Assembly: GCA_020627785.1 (NCBI GenBank)
Contig: JAHDGF010000010.1
Location: forward strand, 27,394-91,393
Length of the DNA stretch: 64,000 nt
Direction: 5' to 3'
Source of the DNA: Saprospiraceae bacterium
GTDB lineage: Bacteria > Bacteroidota > Bacteroidia > Chitinophagales > Saprospiraceae
The notes below the pieces were generated by a model, which ran no database searches, was not told the origin of the DNA, and saw only the letters and a program-made list of their open reading frames with translations. This document shows positions 9,219 through 18,291 of this stretch, one piece after another (positions within the stretch are counted from its first letter, which is position 1; every line of letters begins with the position of its first letter). A program made the translations under genes and the position numbers.

Positions 9219-10484
9219 ATGGCTTTAGATGTTTTATTAGGTCTGCAATGGGGAGATGAAGGGAAAGGGAAAATTGTTGATTATCTAGCGAATCAATATG
9301 ATATAATTGCAAGATTTCAAGGAGGTCCAAATGCAGGACACACCATAGTTATCGGTTCAGATAAATATGTTTTACACACCATACCATCCGGGATTTTTAG
9401 ACCCGATGTTCAGAATCTGATAGGAAACGGCGTTGTTGTTGACCCAATCATTCTTGCCAAAGAAATACGAGGTCTTCGCGAAGCTGGTCTTAAGATGGAG
9501 AATTTACTGATCTCATCCAAAGCTCACCTTATATTACCAACCCATAGATGGTTAGATGCAGCCTCTGAAGCTGCGAAAGGAGATGCCAAAATTGGTTCGA
9601 CACTTAAAGGTATCGGGCCGACTTACATGGATAAGACTGGAAGGAATGGACTTAGAATTGGTGATATTAATGCAGGCACATTTAAAGAAAAATATAACAA
9701 CTTAAGTTCCAAGCATCAGCAACTTTTGGAGATCTATCCATCGGTTGATTTTAAATATGAAGAAGAAAAGGCAAAGTGGTTTGAAGCGATTGAGGAGATT
9801 AGTTGGATTCCAGTAGTTGATTGTCAGTACTATGTGAATGATGCATTAAAATCAGGAAAGAAGATTTTAGCGGAAGGAGCGCAAGGGTCAATGTTGGATA
9901 TTGATTTTGGTACATACCCGTATGTGACCTCATCAAATACAGTTACTTCAGGGGTGTGCACTGGCTTAGGTGTAGCTCCTAAGAATGTAGGTAAGGTGCT
10001 AGGAATTACGAAGGCCTATTGTACCAGAGTCGGTAGTGGTCCATTCCCGACAGAGTTAAATGATGAAATGGGTGAAAAACTCAGGGCTTTAGGGAAAGAA
10101 TTTGGTGCAACTACAGGTAGACCAAGAAGATGTGGTTGGATTGATATTCCGCAGTTGAAATATACCATCATGATCAATGGGGTAGATAGCCTTTGTGTTA
10201 CCAAGTTGGATATACTTAATGAATTTGATGTCATTAAAATAGCGAAGCATTATACCATTGATGGAAAACAGACAGATCAATTACCTTATGATTTGACCGG
10301 TGCAGATATTAAAATTGACTTTGATGAAATGCCAGGTTGGAAAGTGGATCTAGAGGATATCAATGATCTTTCGGATCTACCTCAAGCTGCCAAAGACTTT
10401 ATTGCAGAAATCGAAAGGCTCTTAGAAGTGCCCGTGAATTTTGTTTCTAAAGGTCCCGAACGAAGAAATTTACTCGTAAGATAA
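9219..10484 (+). CDS. purA: Adenylosuccinate synthetase
   Basis: Catalyses the GTP-dependent joining of IMP and aspartate to adenylosuccinate, the first committed step to AMP. The motifs are complete: QWGDEGKGK with the catalytic Asp near residue 13, GGPNAGHTI with the catalytic His, the GSTLKGIGPTY loop, KTGRNGLRIGD, and GATTGRPRRCGW near residue 298. The 421 residues fit the family. It has its own promoter box and is followed by the convergent AraC-type gene, with no terminator hairpin that I can see in the 86-base gap. Confidence 0.98.
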   Translation: MALDVLLGLQWGDEGKGKIVDYLANQYDIIARFQGGPNAGHTIVIGSDKYVLHTIPSGIFRPDVQNLIGNGVVVDPIILAKEIRGLREAGLKMENLLISSKAHLILPTHRWLDAASEAAKGDAKIGSTLKGIGPTYMDKTGRNGLRIGDINAGTFKEKYNNLSSKHQQLLEIYPSVDFKYEEEKAKWFEAIEEISWIPVVDCQYYVNDALKSGKKILAEGAQGSMLDIDFGTYPYVTSSNTVTSGVCTGLGVAPKNVGKVLGITKAYCTRVGSGPFPTELNDEMGEKLRALGKEFGATTGRPRRCGWIDIPQLKYTIMINGVDSLCVTKLDILNEFDVIKIAKHYTIDGKQTDQLPYDLTGADIKIDFDEMPGWKVDLEDINDLSDLPQAAKDFIAEIERLLEVPVNFVSKGPERRNLLVR

Positions 10485-10570
10485 TCGACCTCAATTATTC
10501 TTAGGAAGAGCCCTTTGTAACTTTATTAGTTTTTAGATTGGAGTATAAATTGGATGAAATATTTTAGATT

Positions 10571-11482
10571 TTAATTCGAGTTGTATTGCTCTCTATATTC
10601 TGATGGACTCATCCCTTCTTTCTTTTTGAATAACCTTGAAAAATACTGTGGATATTCAAATCCGAGATCATAGGCTACATCTGAAATACTTTTATTAGGT
10701 TTCAAAAGAATATTCTTAGCCTCATTTACTAAATATAATTGCAAATGCTCACTAGCTGTCTTGCCCGTTTCTTTTTTGAGTGAGTCACTCAAATATCTCT
10801 GAGAAACATGCAATTCGTTTGCTAATTGTTGAATATTAGGTATTCCATTTAATCTGAGTTTACCCGATTCAAAATGTTGTGTTAGTTGTTTACTGAGTTG
10901 TTCCAACAAATTGTTAGATATTTCTTTTCTGTTAATGAATTGTCTTTCATAAAATCGGTTGGCATATTTTAGTAAGGTTACTAAATGGGAAATTATAATG
11001 TCTTTACTAAATGAATCTTGGTTATTGAAATATTCGATTTCAATTTGTTGAGCGATAGATTCCATTAATTGTTCTTCCTTAGGGGATAGATGTAAGGCTT
11101 CATTTACGGAGTAGGAAAAGAAACCATACTTTTTAATTTGACCGGCTAATGGTGTGCCTTTGATAAAATCCTCATGAAAATTTATTGAAAAGCCCTTTTG
11201 TTCAAAGACAACGCTACTATCCCATTGCAATACTTGTCTTGGCGCAATAAAAATTAATGCGCCATTTGTAAAGTCAAATTTTGTTCGTCCATAACTTAAA
11301 TTCCCTTTGACTATTTTTTTTAGGCTTATACTGTAGCAGTCATTTGTAATTGGAGGTGAACTCTCTCTCGGACAAGGAAGGTAATTTTCTTCTGTGGCAC
11401 ACAGAACACTAAACATCGGGTGCTCGGGACGTGGTAGTTGCATATATTCAAAATATGCTGATAGTGTTTTAAAATGCTCCAT
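10571..11482 (-). CDS. AraC-family transcriptional regulator
   Basis: DNA-binding regulator of 303 residues. The N-terminal two thirds is a cupin-like sensing domain. The C-terminal 100 residues hold two helix-turn-helix units: one around IQQLANELHVSQRYLSDSLKK, and one around ISDVAYDLGFEYPQYFSRLFKK followed by the family motif GMSPSEYR. I place the start at the ATG at 11482 (MEHFKTLSAYF), 11 bases after the bestrophin gene. A longer frame back to 11584 would overlap that gene and adds low-complexity residues. Co-directional placement at the end of the SDR-bestrophin cluster suggests that it controls those genes. The effector is unknown. Confidence 0.88.
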   Translation of the reverse strand: MEHFKTLSAYFEYMQLPRPEHPMFSVLCATEENYLPCPRESSPPITNDCYSISLKKIVKGNLSYGRTKFDFTNGALIFIAPRQVLQWDSSVVFEQKGFSINFHEDFIKGTPLAGQIKKYGFFSYSVNEALHLSPKEEQLMESIAQQIEIEYFNNQDSFSKDIIISHLVTLLKYANRFYERQFINRKEISNNLLEQLSKQLTQHFESGKLRLNGIPNIQQLANELHVSQRYLSDSLKKETGKTASEHLQLYLVNEAKNILLKPNKSISDVAYDLGFEYPQYFSRLFKKKEGMSPSEYREQYNSN

Positions 11483-11493
11483 GCTGTTTTTTA

Positions 11494-12528
11494 TTACATT
11501 AATACTCCATTCTTGGCTTCCACTTTCGGTGGTAGATCTTTTTCTCCAAGCATTTCTCTGAGGTCTATTTCTATCACCCTGCATAAAGACATCATAGGAA
11601 TATCATTTGCCATCCCTTGAAATGGATTTTCTGAATAATCTCCGATTACTTCCATCATTACATAAACCCATCCGATGAGTGCGGTAATTGGAATTGAAAG
11701 CCATAATCCCCAGTCTGCAATTTTCATTAATTCTGGAATCATGCTAAACGGAAGAAGTATAACAAAGATAGCGACAAAATATCTGCTCATATTTGCATAC
11801 TGTCTAGGCAAAGGAAATTTTTTAATCCTTTCATTTTTACCTTGCAGGGTATAAAAGCTTCTCAATAAATCTTCCAATTGTGTATGTCTGAAATCATCAA
11901 TCAGATTTTGTGCTCTCAATTTAGTGAGATCTCTAGATTGTTCGTTGATTATTTGGGTTGCTGTGTTCACGTGATTAATCAGACGGTCATGTTCATTTTC
12001 GGGTAGAAATAATTTTAGCTCTGTTCTTGTTATTTCATCGTCCACCAAACCTATTCCAAATTTTTCTTGATAGTAACTTGCTCTTTTTCCTATGTGTCCT
12101 TTTTGATTGGCGTGTTCCCAAGGTGTTGCTACTAAAAGTTGACTTCTATGCGCATACAGCCATGCAAAATGCCTATAAATTAATCTCCTTTTAATTTCGT
12201 GAAGTTCAGAATCAGTTACTACCTTCTCTCTAAACAGATTGGTAATATAACCATCAACCATCATTCCCCAGGCTCTACTTTCGTTGATAATGCCTCCCCA
12301 GATTTTTCTTGCCTCCCACATTCGATCATAGGCTTGATTATTTTTGAAACCTACATAAAAGGCAACTGCTGTACCAATAACAGATAAAGGAAGCCAAGGT
12401 ATGTTGATGGAAATAATATTAAAGTGATACAATAATGCGATGATTGTCATCATTGTAGTCAACCAAATGATATGAAACCCCGTCCATACGATTAAATCAA
12501 TAAGCCTTATTCCTTTGGTTATTATCAT
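11494..12528 (-). CDS. Bestrophin-like (RFP-TM) membrane channel protein
   Basis: Inner-membrane protein of the bacterial bestrophin family (older name UPF0187), homologues of which form pentameric ion channels. The N-terminus has the first membrane hairpin (LIVWTGFHIIWLTTMMTIIALL, then IPWLPLSVIGTAVAFYVGFKNNQAYDRMWEARK, the most conserved stretch). A second pair of membrane segments lies near residues 225-275. A soluble helical region and the conserved GDYSENPFQG loop, corresponding to the belt region of bestrophins, follow. The 344-residue length is slightly above the usual 300. Ion selectivity cannot be predicted. The next gene upstream in the cluster is a 4-TM protein 32 bases away. Confidence 0.88.
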   Translation of the reverse strand: MIITKGIRLIDLIVWTGFHIIWLTTMMTIIALLYHFNIISINIPWLPLSVIGTAVAFYVGFKNNQAYDRMWEARKIWGGIINESRAWGMMVDGYITNLFREKVVTDSELHEIKRRLIYRHFAWLYAHRSQLLVATPWEHANQKGHIGKRASYYQEKFGIGLVDDEITRTELKLFLPENEHDRLINHVNTATQIINEQSRDLTKLRAQNLIDDFRHTQLEDLLRSFYTLQGKNERIKKFPLPRQYANMSRYFVAIFVILLPFSMIPELMKIADWGLWLSIPITALIGWVYVMMEVIGDYSENPFQGMANDIPMMSLCRVIEIDLREMLGEKDLPPKVEAKNGVLM

Positions 12529-12560
12529 GTTTTATGGATTGTAAATTTCGTTGTTGCTAT

Positions 12561-13073
12561 TTAATTTTTTACTTCCTTACTTACTAATACGAGCTGCTCG
12601 TGATAGTCTTCAATTCTGGAATTTGCGTTATTGTCAACCAATAGGATGACAACCATCATGGCTATTGTTGTAATACTGATTGCTCTCCATGAAGGCTTGT
12701 CAAGAAAGATAATCAATAACGAAGCAAGGACAATTATAATTGGAATGATTTTGAAAACAATGTTTTGATATTCTCCCATTGATTTTTCGGTCCGGATAAT
12801 TTCGGACTGGACGAAGGCTTGGGCGTCATTTTTATATGCCTCAGTGAAGCTTGTAATTCTTGACTTATTCGCAATGAATATTCCAATACCAACGGTTGAA
12901 ATTAAAATGCCTGCCACAAGCATCGGAATAATAAATGCCTTAGCAACTTCAGACTTTCCTAACTGCCAGAACCCGATACTACCAACTAAGAATAGTAACC
13001 CGAAAAAAATAAAAAATTGAGAAGAAAAAACTTCTGCCTTTGCCCAATCTGTCGCCGCTTTTAAAATTTCCAT
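12561..13073 (-). CDS. Four-TM membrane protein, unknown function
   Basis: The 170-residue protein has four predicted membrane segments (near residues 20-38, 46-68, 105-125 and 131-147). The loop between TM2 and TM3 is about 35 residues and soluble (SRITSFTEAYKNDAQAFVQ), and there is a charged C-terminal tail. I do not recognise a named family. It sits between the SDR gene (24 bases) and the bestrophin gene (32 bases) on the same strand, so it is probably co-transcribed with both and could assist the channel or respond to the same stimulus. Confidence 0.75.
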   Translation of the reverse strand: MEILKAATDWAKAEVFSSQFFIFFGLLFLVGSIGFWQLGKSEVAKAFIIPMLVAGILISTVGIGIFIANKSRITSFTEAYKNDAQAFVQSEIIRTEKSMGEYQNIVFKIIPIIIVLASLLIIFLDKPSWRAISITTIAMMVVILLVDNNANSRIEDYHEQLVLVSKEVKN

Positions 13074-13097
13074 GAATTGATGTTTTGTTTTTATGAC

Positions 13098-14051
13098 TTA
13101 TATATTCCATTTAAAATCAGTCGCATCTTCTGAGACCTCCCATAGTTTTGTGGCGACTTTTTTATCCTTAGCGTGTGGCTTTAAATCGCATTCCCCGACA
13201 GGTCCTGTCCATTGAAGCTTACCTGTTGGTCCATAATAGGCCTTCTGATTTAAGTTTTCTTCTGCTTCCACGGCACACATTACTTCTGGGAAGGAACCTT
13301 TTTCTGCAGTTTGCACCAATGGAGTCTTAGACATAATGCCGAATAAGATTCTATCTCTTAACCCTCCGCTATTTTTAATAAGCGAGGTTGCTGAAGAACC
13401 TGGATGGCATACGTACACTTTGACATTCTTATTTGCATCCTTAATTCTGTCTTGTAATTCATACCCAAACATCATTTGAGCTAATTTACTATGGCAATAG
13501 GTTTTCATGGGATTATAGTTTTTGTCCCAATTCATATCGTCAAACTGAATATTTTTTAATCCCATTTTATATCCTTCACTGCCGACAATTATGATTCGAC
13601 CTTTGGACTCTTCCAATTTTTCAAAGAGCATTCCATTCAACAGGAAATGACCATAATGATTTACCCCCAAGTGACTTTCAAAACCATCTTTTGTAAACTC
13701 TTGTTTAGGTACCTGAGCAATGGCAGCATTACAGATTAATCCATCAATTTTAGCTACCTTATTAATTACTTCGTTTGCTGCCGAACGGACGGATGAAAGA
13801 TTAGCTAAATCCATTTTTATAAATGAAACTTTGGTACTTCCTCTTAAATCCTTTTTAATATCACCGATTGCTTTCTGAGATTTTTCTTCATTTCGATTAA
13901 GCATGATGACCTCAGCTCCTTTACTTAATAGTATTTTTGAGGCTTCAAGTCCAGTACCTGAATTAGCCCCCGTGATGAGATAAGTGTTTCCACTTAAGTT
14001 TCCTATTCTTTCAGGTTTCCAACCTTCTTTACCAAATTGATTCGAACTCAT
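13098..14051 (-). CDS. Short-chain dehydrogenase/reductase (retinol dehydrogenase / POR-like)
   Basis: NAD(P)-dependent oxidoreductase with a Rossmann fold. The cofactor motif TGANSGTG lies near residue 28, an Arg at the end of strand 2 (LNRNEEKS) favours NADP, NAA is at NAAIAQVP, and the catalytic Ser (VGSEGYK) and Tyr-Lys pair (YCHSK) are in place. The C-terminal part (GPTGKLQWTGPVG) resembles the protochlorophyllide-reductase/WW-oxidoreductase branch rather than FabG. At 317 residues it is full length. It is the first gene of a minus-strand cluster with the 4-TM protein, bestrophin and AraC regulator. The substrate is unknown. Confidence 0.87.
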   Translation of the reverse strand: MSSNQFGKEGWKPERIGNLSGNTYLITGANSGTGLEASKILLSKGAEVIMLNRNEEKSQKAIGDIKKDLRGSTKVSFIKMDLANLSSVRSAANEVINKVAKIDGLICNAAIAQVPKQEFTKDGFESHLGVNHYGHFLLNGMLFEKLEESKGRIIIVGSEGYKMGLKNIQFDDMNWDKNYNPMKTYCHSKLAQMMFGYELQDRIKDANKNVKVYVCHPGSSATSLIKNSGGLRDRILFGIMSKTPLVQTAEKGSFPEVMCAVEAEENLNQKAYYGPTGKLQWTGPVGECDLKPHAKDKKVATKLWEVSEDATDFKWNI

Positions 14052-14238
14052 TTTTAAATGTATTATTTAAAGTAATTGTATAAAGATAGAGCAGTATTGA
14101 TTGATACCCGTATACTATTTTTCGAATCATGGATATTTTTTTGCAGCCATGAAGTTCTGCGAACTATGAAGAAATGCTTAAGTTCTATGGTAGGCTAAAT
14201 AAATAATTGTTTTATAAGTCTTTCAAGTCCAAAATTTT

Positions 14239-14799
14239 CTATAATTCATCATGCATTTCATTTAGCAATTTTAATTCTTTAGGAATTGAAATCACCTTTA
14301 TAATTATCAACCCAATAAAGACGATCGTGGATGACCAGAGAATGTATTGATACATTCCATCTGAAACATTGAGTTTAAAGACCGGGAGTAAGGAAATAAA
14401 AGCAAGTATATAAATGGCCATGATAATGGGGGTGACCATAAAGTGAATGAGCTTTCTTGTCTTTATGAATTTGGTTAAGCTTAGCGCAAATTTATTTACC
14501 TCCAAAGTGGGGTTAAGTTTTGTTGTTTCTAGGATGCTCCAGATTTCGAAGAGTATTCTAATGAATAGAGATGCAGACATTAGAATTAATCCATTTTTTA
14601 GTAATTCAAAACTTGCCTTTGGTTGTAAGAACAAAAAGGTTAGTAAAATTGCAATTGTTATTCCAAGGATAACTGGTGCTATGAGTTGATCTCTTTTCAA
14701 ATGTGAAAGTTTTGACTCGAGTTTTGACAAGTCTAATGTTGGTTTATTTTCAAATTTTTGACCTTGCCAATTTGATTTTAAATCTTCAAATGATTTCAT
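14239..14799 (-). CDS. Four-TM membrane protein encoded after an ECF sigma factor
   Basis: The 186-residue product starts with a charged N-terminal region (MKSFEDLKSNWQGQ ... SKLESKLSHLKRD) of about 36 residues that would face the cytoplasm. Four membrane segments follow near residues 38-58, 65-88, 118-140 and 150-172. Its ATG overlaps the sigma-factor TGA by four bases (ATGA), so the two are translationally coupled. That position and topology make it a candidate membrane-bound partner or anti-sigma factor, though no classical zinc anti-sigma motif (HxxxCxxC) is present. Function is inferred from context only. Confidence 0.7.
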   Translation of the reverse strand: MKSFEDLKSNWQGQKFENKPTLDLSKLESKLSHLKRDQLIAPVILGITIAILLTFLFLQPKASFELLKNGLILMSASLFIRILFEIWSILETTKLNPTLEVNKFALSLTKFIKTRKLIHFMVTPIIMAIYILAFISLLPVFKLNVSDGMYQYILWSSTIVFIGLIIIKVISIPKELKLLNEMHDEL

Positions 14800-15281
14800 T
14801 CCATTACAAGTTTAGAAAGTGTTTTTTTAATTCGTAGAATCCGAACTCTAATGGCCTCATGTGTCATGCCCATAATTGACGCAATTTCTTTCTGAGGAAT
14901 TGATTCTAATTCTAATAATATGATTGACTTATTTTTTGAGTCAAGCTTGTTAATGCATTCATACATCTTTCTGATTCTCGCTTCTAATACAATTTTGTCT
15001 TCAACTGACCCAGAGGATGGTTTTGGTGTTTTAATATTTTTAGAGTCTCTTAAATACAAAAGGCAAGTATTTATAGCAATTCTAAAGATCCATGTTGAAA
15101 TCTTTGATTTAGCTTCAAAGTTGTCCAGGTGTCGCCATATTTTTATGAATACTTCTTGGGTTAAGTCTTTGGCTATTTCATTGTTCCCATTGACATACCC
15201 CAAACATATTCTCATGACCTTGTTGTAATGCTCATCATACAATTGGGTAAACAGCACATTCTTGTTATTAGACTTATTCAC
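14796..15281 (-). CDS. ECF-type RNA polymerase sigma factor
   Basis: Sigma-70 family factor of 161 residues with only regions 2 and 4. Region 2 includes the core-binding and -10 recognition helices (GNNEIAKDLTQEVFIKIWRH and STWIFRIAINTCLLYLRD). Region 4 is a helix-turn-helix (IPQKEIASIMGMTHEAIRVRI). It starts with GTG, eight bases inside the end of the hydrolase gene, and ends in an ATGA overlap with the membrane-protein gene. The three genes form one tight operon. The regulon is unknown. Confidence 0.92.
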   Translation of the reverse strand: MNKSNNKNVLFTQLYDEHYNKVMRICLGYVNGNNEIAKDLTQEVFIKIWRHLDNFEAKSKISTWIFRIAINTCLLYLRDSKNIKTPKPSSGSVEDKIVLEARIRKMYECINKLDSKNKSIILLELESIPQKEIASIMGMTHEAIRVRILRIKKTLSKLVME

Positions 15282-16122
15282 TCAGAATATTTTTTACAAT
15301 TTGTTCTAACCATTCTGGTTCGTCGTACATAATGAAATGTGCTGAATTTTCTGCATACTCAATTCTGTAGTTAGGCAATTGTTTGTATTGTTCTGATATA
15401 GTTTTACTTACTGCGATTTTCCCATATGGTTTGATGGCCGCAATTATATTTACTGGTACTTTGATTTCCTGTAAAGAATTTCGAAGATCTAATTTTAATA
15501 GGTCAGTATAACCATAAACATAAGTCTTTCTATCTGCCTTTTGAATCCACCTTGAGATTTTCCCTTGATATGTTTGATCAAGTACCATTGTTGAAGACAT
15601 TTGGTTGATCATTTGATTAAACTCATCAGACGGCATTTTCATCATCAGTTCGTTCTGAGGGTTCTTATGACTTATCATGTCACTGCTAAAATTTGGGATC
15701 ATTAACGCACCGACAGAAGCTAAACCATCTACTGAAATAATTTGGTTAATGGGGACCACTTTTTCAGTTGCGAGCCATAAGGCTAATGTTCCGCCTAAAC
15801 TGTGACCAATTATGGTCGGAGTTATTTCTTGATTTAAAATATACCTTCCAATTTCATCTTTTACGTTTTGAAGCCAAGGACCTTCGATTGGGGGTACATC
15901 ATTGAAGCCAGCATAACTTACAACATGACAAGTGTGGTCTTTCGATAATTCATCAACTAGTATATTCCATACTTCACCTGGGCAGCCAAACCCAGGGAGG
16001 AATATAAGATCTGAACCTTCTCCTTTTACCTCAATTTTAATTGGTGAATTTTGAGCAAGAAGTTGTATGGAAATTATAGATATGGCAATTGTAGCGTAAA
16101 TCCATCTAATATGATTTTTCAT
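15274..16122 (-). CDS. Secreted alpha/beta-hydrolase
   Basis: Serine hydrolase with an N-terminal signal peptide (ATIAISIISIQLLAQ), so probably periplasmic. The fold shows the oxyanion segment LPGFGCPGEVW, the nucleophile elbow GHSLGG and a C-terminal catalytic His in ENSAHFIMYDEPEW. At 282 residues it is a standard single-domain enzyme with a helical lid. It is the promoter-proximal gene of the hydrolase-sigma-membrane protein operon and overlaps the sigma gene by eight bases. The substrate is unknown; an ester, lactone or amide are all possible. Confidence 0.88.
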   Translation of the reverse strand: MKNHIRWIYATIAISIISIQLLAQNSPIKIEVKGEGSDLIFLPGFGCPGEVWNILVDELSKDHTCHVVSYAGFNDVPPIEGPWLQNVKDEIGRYILNQEITPTIIGHSLGGTLALWLATEKVVPINQIISVDGLASVGALMIPNFSSDMISHKNPQNELMMKMPSDEFNQMINQMSSTMVLDQTYQGKISRWIQKADRKTYVYGYTDLLKLDLRNSLQEIKVPVNIIAAIKPYGKIAVSKTISEQYKQLPNYRIEYAENSAHFIMYDEPEWLEQIVKNILSE

Positions 16123-16184
16123 CTTTTTATTAGATTAGATACAAGAACTACAAAATGTTACATCTTAGGAAGATAATTTTTTAC

Positions 16185-16754
16185 TTAGCCAATATTTGAC
16201 TTCACAATTTGTATAGAAATGGCCAGTAGTATTATCCCAAATACTTTTCTCATCGTATTTATGGTACTATTGGATAGTTTCATAGACATCCAATCTACCG
16301 ATCTCAGGACAGCAAATATGATCACTGCATTGATTAGAATTCCTACGAGGATGCTGTAATTGTCATACTCCGCTTTTAGGGAAATGATTGTAGTCATAGT
16401 TCCTGCTCCTGCTAATAGTGGGAAAGCAATAGGAACAATAGATCCTGAAGTTTCTCCAGATTCTTGATCATCTTCTTTGAATATTTTTATTCCAAGAATC
16501 ATCTCAAGACCTATAAAGAACATAACTAATGATCCAGCAATCGCGAATGAGGAAGTATCAATACCGAACAAGCCAAGTATCGACGAACCAAAAAAGAGGA
16601 AGGCGATCATAATGGTCGCTGAAATCAAGGTGACAACGGCAACATTGAATTTGATTCCATCCTTTTTCATTCCAATAATGATAGGCACATTACCAAGCAT
16701 ATCAATCACTGAGAAAAGAATGAGAGTTACGGATAGTATTGCTGTAGTGTTCAT
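16185..16754 (-). CDS. MarC-family integral membrane protein
   Basis: Inner-membrane protein of 189 residues with six predicted membrane segments and the family signatures FSVIDMLGNVPI near the N-terminus and PIAFPLLAGAGTMTTII in the middle. MarC was named for a multiple-antibiotic-resistance link that was later not supported; amino-acid export has been proposed for relatives. It is divergent from the Lrp-type regulator over a 137-base AT-rich gap, a layout in which the regulator may control it. Confidence 0.88.
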   Translation of the reverse strand: MNTTAILSVTLILFSVIDMLGNVPIIIGMKKDGIKFNVAVVTLISATIMIAFLFFGSSILGLFGIDTSSFAIAGSLVMFFIGLEMILGIKIFKEDDQESGETSGSIVPIAFPLLAGAGTMTTIISLKAEYDNYSILVGILINAVIIFAVLRSVDWMSMKLSNSTINTMRKVFGIILLAISIQIVKSNIG

Positions 16755-16891
16755 GAGTATATAATTTCGTTGTTAAGACTCAAAAATATACCTATTTGAT
16801 GTATAATGACTCGATTTTATAAATACTAAGTCAATATTTATTTAATTAATTTATTTTTGAGTCATATTTAACATCAATTATATTATAATCT

Positions 16892-17362
16892 ATGTCCGAA
16901 ATTAAACTTGACCCTTTTGATGTAAGAATCATTAAAGAATTGACAGAGGAGGCCAGAATACCGATGATAAAGCTGGCTGAAAAACTCAAAGTATCTAATA
17001 CTTTGGTGCATCAAAGAGTGCGTAAATTAAAGGAGGCTGGAATTCTGAAGAATGCAACTTATAGGCTTGATCCTTTAACGCTTGGTTATGAAACCTCTGC
17101 ATATACGCAGATAATGCTGACCAATGCAAAAGCCATTAGAAAGGTAGAAAAGGAGCTTGAAAAGATTCCTGAAATTGTAGAATGTGTCAATATATCAGGT
17201 CGCTATGAATTGTTGGTACACATATATGCAGAAAACAATAGAGCGCTTAGGGACATTATTTATTTAAAGATTCAATCCCTGGAGGAAGTTGAAGGCACCA
17301 ACACAACTTTTGCCTTTGAGACTGCCTTTAGAAGAAATGTGCCAGTTGAGATAGGAATGTAA
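16892..17362 (+). CDS. Lrp/AsnC-family transcriptional regulator
   Basis: Amino-acid-responsive DNA-binding protein of 156 residues. The N-terminal winged helix-turn-helix includes IKLAEKLKVSNTLVHQRVRKLKEAGI. The C-terminal RAM (ACT-like) domain that binds amino acids and forms octamers spans about residues 70-150 (YTQIMLTNAKAIRKVEKEL, VNISGRYELLVHIYAEN). It is divergent from marC, an arrangement common when an Lrp protein regulates an amino-acid exporter. The effector is not predictable. Confidence 0.92.
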   Translation: MSEIKLDPFDVRIIKELTEEARIPMIKLAEKLKVSNTLVHQRVRKLKEAGILKNATYRLDPLTLGYETSAYTQIMLTNAKAIRKVEKELEKIPEIVECVNISGRYELLVHIYAENNRALRDIIYLKIQSLEEVEGTNTTFAFETAFRRNVPVEIGM

Positions 17363-17410
17363 CCTCAGCCTTTGGACAATTTCATATATTGAGGTCTAAA
17401 ACATGGTGAC

Positions 17411-18094
17411 TTGTATAGAGTTCTAACGCCCATATTATTCTTAATACTTATTAGCCTCTTCTTTGTGAGCGCTTGTTCAAGAAGTGGTTCGTCAGATCGT
17501 CCGGAAGGGAGTATAGTGGTGAACGAAGTAAGCACTCAGGAAAGTACCGCAAGTTCGGATAGTAGAGAGGCGTGGCAAAAGCCAAGTTTGATTATGAACA
17601 AGATGGGAAACTTGTCGGACCGAGTCATTGCAGATATTGGAGCTGGGACTGGTTACTTTGCCTTTAGATTATTGGCTCAGGCAAAAAAAGTGATAGCTAT
17701 TGAAATCGATCAAGAAATGATCGAGCTTATGAATAGCCTTGCGGTGACAATTCCAGATGCCTCTAGGCAAAAATTTGAAACTCGATTATCTAAACCGGAT
17801 GATCCCAATTTAAAACCTGGAGAAGTTGATGATATTTTAATAGTAAATGTGATAGGTTATATTGAAGACAGAGCTACCTATTTATCTAAATGTAAAGAGG
17901 CGCTTAGCGCAAATGGAGTCATTCACATTGTCGATTATAAAGTAAAGAGACTACCAATTGAAGCTCCAGACTACTCTAATAGGGTATACATTCATTTACT
18001 CGAGGAAGAATTAGAGGCAACTGGGTTTACAAACATAACTACTGACGATACTTCGCTCGAATATCAATATATAATTCAGGCGAGTCTAGAATAA
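17411..18094 (+). CDS. Class I SAM-dependent methyltransferase with lipoprotein signal
   Basis: A methyltransferase of 227 residues whose N-terminus is a lipoprotein signal (VLTPILFLILISLFFVSAC, lipobox VSAC). A Rossmann-type SAM fold follows: motif I ADIGAGTGYFAFRL, an acidic end of strand 2 (IAIEID) and the DDILIVNVIGYIEDRATYL and GVIHIVDYKVKRLP strands. TTG is the only reasonable start that gives the complete signal. SAM is not known to be available outside the cytoplasm, so lipid anchoring in the envelope is puzzling. The signal may be real, giving a different ligand, or the protein may stay on the cytoplasmic face. The substrate is unknown. Confidence 0.75.
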   Translation: MYRVLTPILFLILISLFFVSACSRSGSSDRPEGSIVVNEVSTQESTASSDSREAWQKPSLIMNKMGNLSDRVIADIGAGTGYFAFRLLAQAKKVIAIEIDQEMIELMNSLAVTIPDASRQKFETRLSKPDDPNLKPGEVDDILIVNVIGYIEDRATYLSKCKEALSANGVIHIVDYKVKRLPIEAPDYSNRVYIHLLEEELEATGFTNITTDDTSLEYQYIIQASLE

Positions 18095-18291
18095 AATTGA
18101 AGCATTGATTCATCGCCTTTTTTATTGGACGCAACATATCATACTTCAATATCGCCCAGCCACTGTTCGAAAACGAACAACATTAAAAAAGATTCTATAT
18201 GTAGTAAATTGAATTACAGGAATTTAATTCTTGGCATTCTCATTGAACTATGTGAATAGACAATAATTTATTAATACCATATTTAAAAATT

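Noticed and set aside
11483-11584. N-terminal extension of the AraC-type gene into the bestrophin gene
   Set aside because: The added residues are low-complexity and in the overlap; the ATG at 11482 right after the bestrophin stop is more likely.
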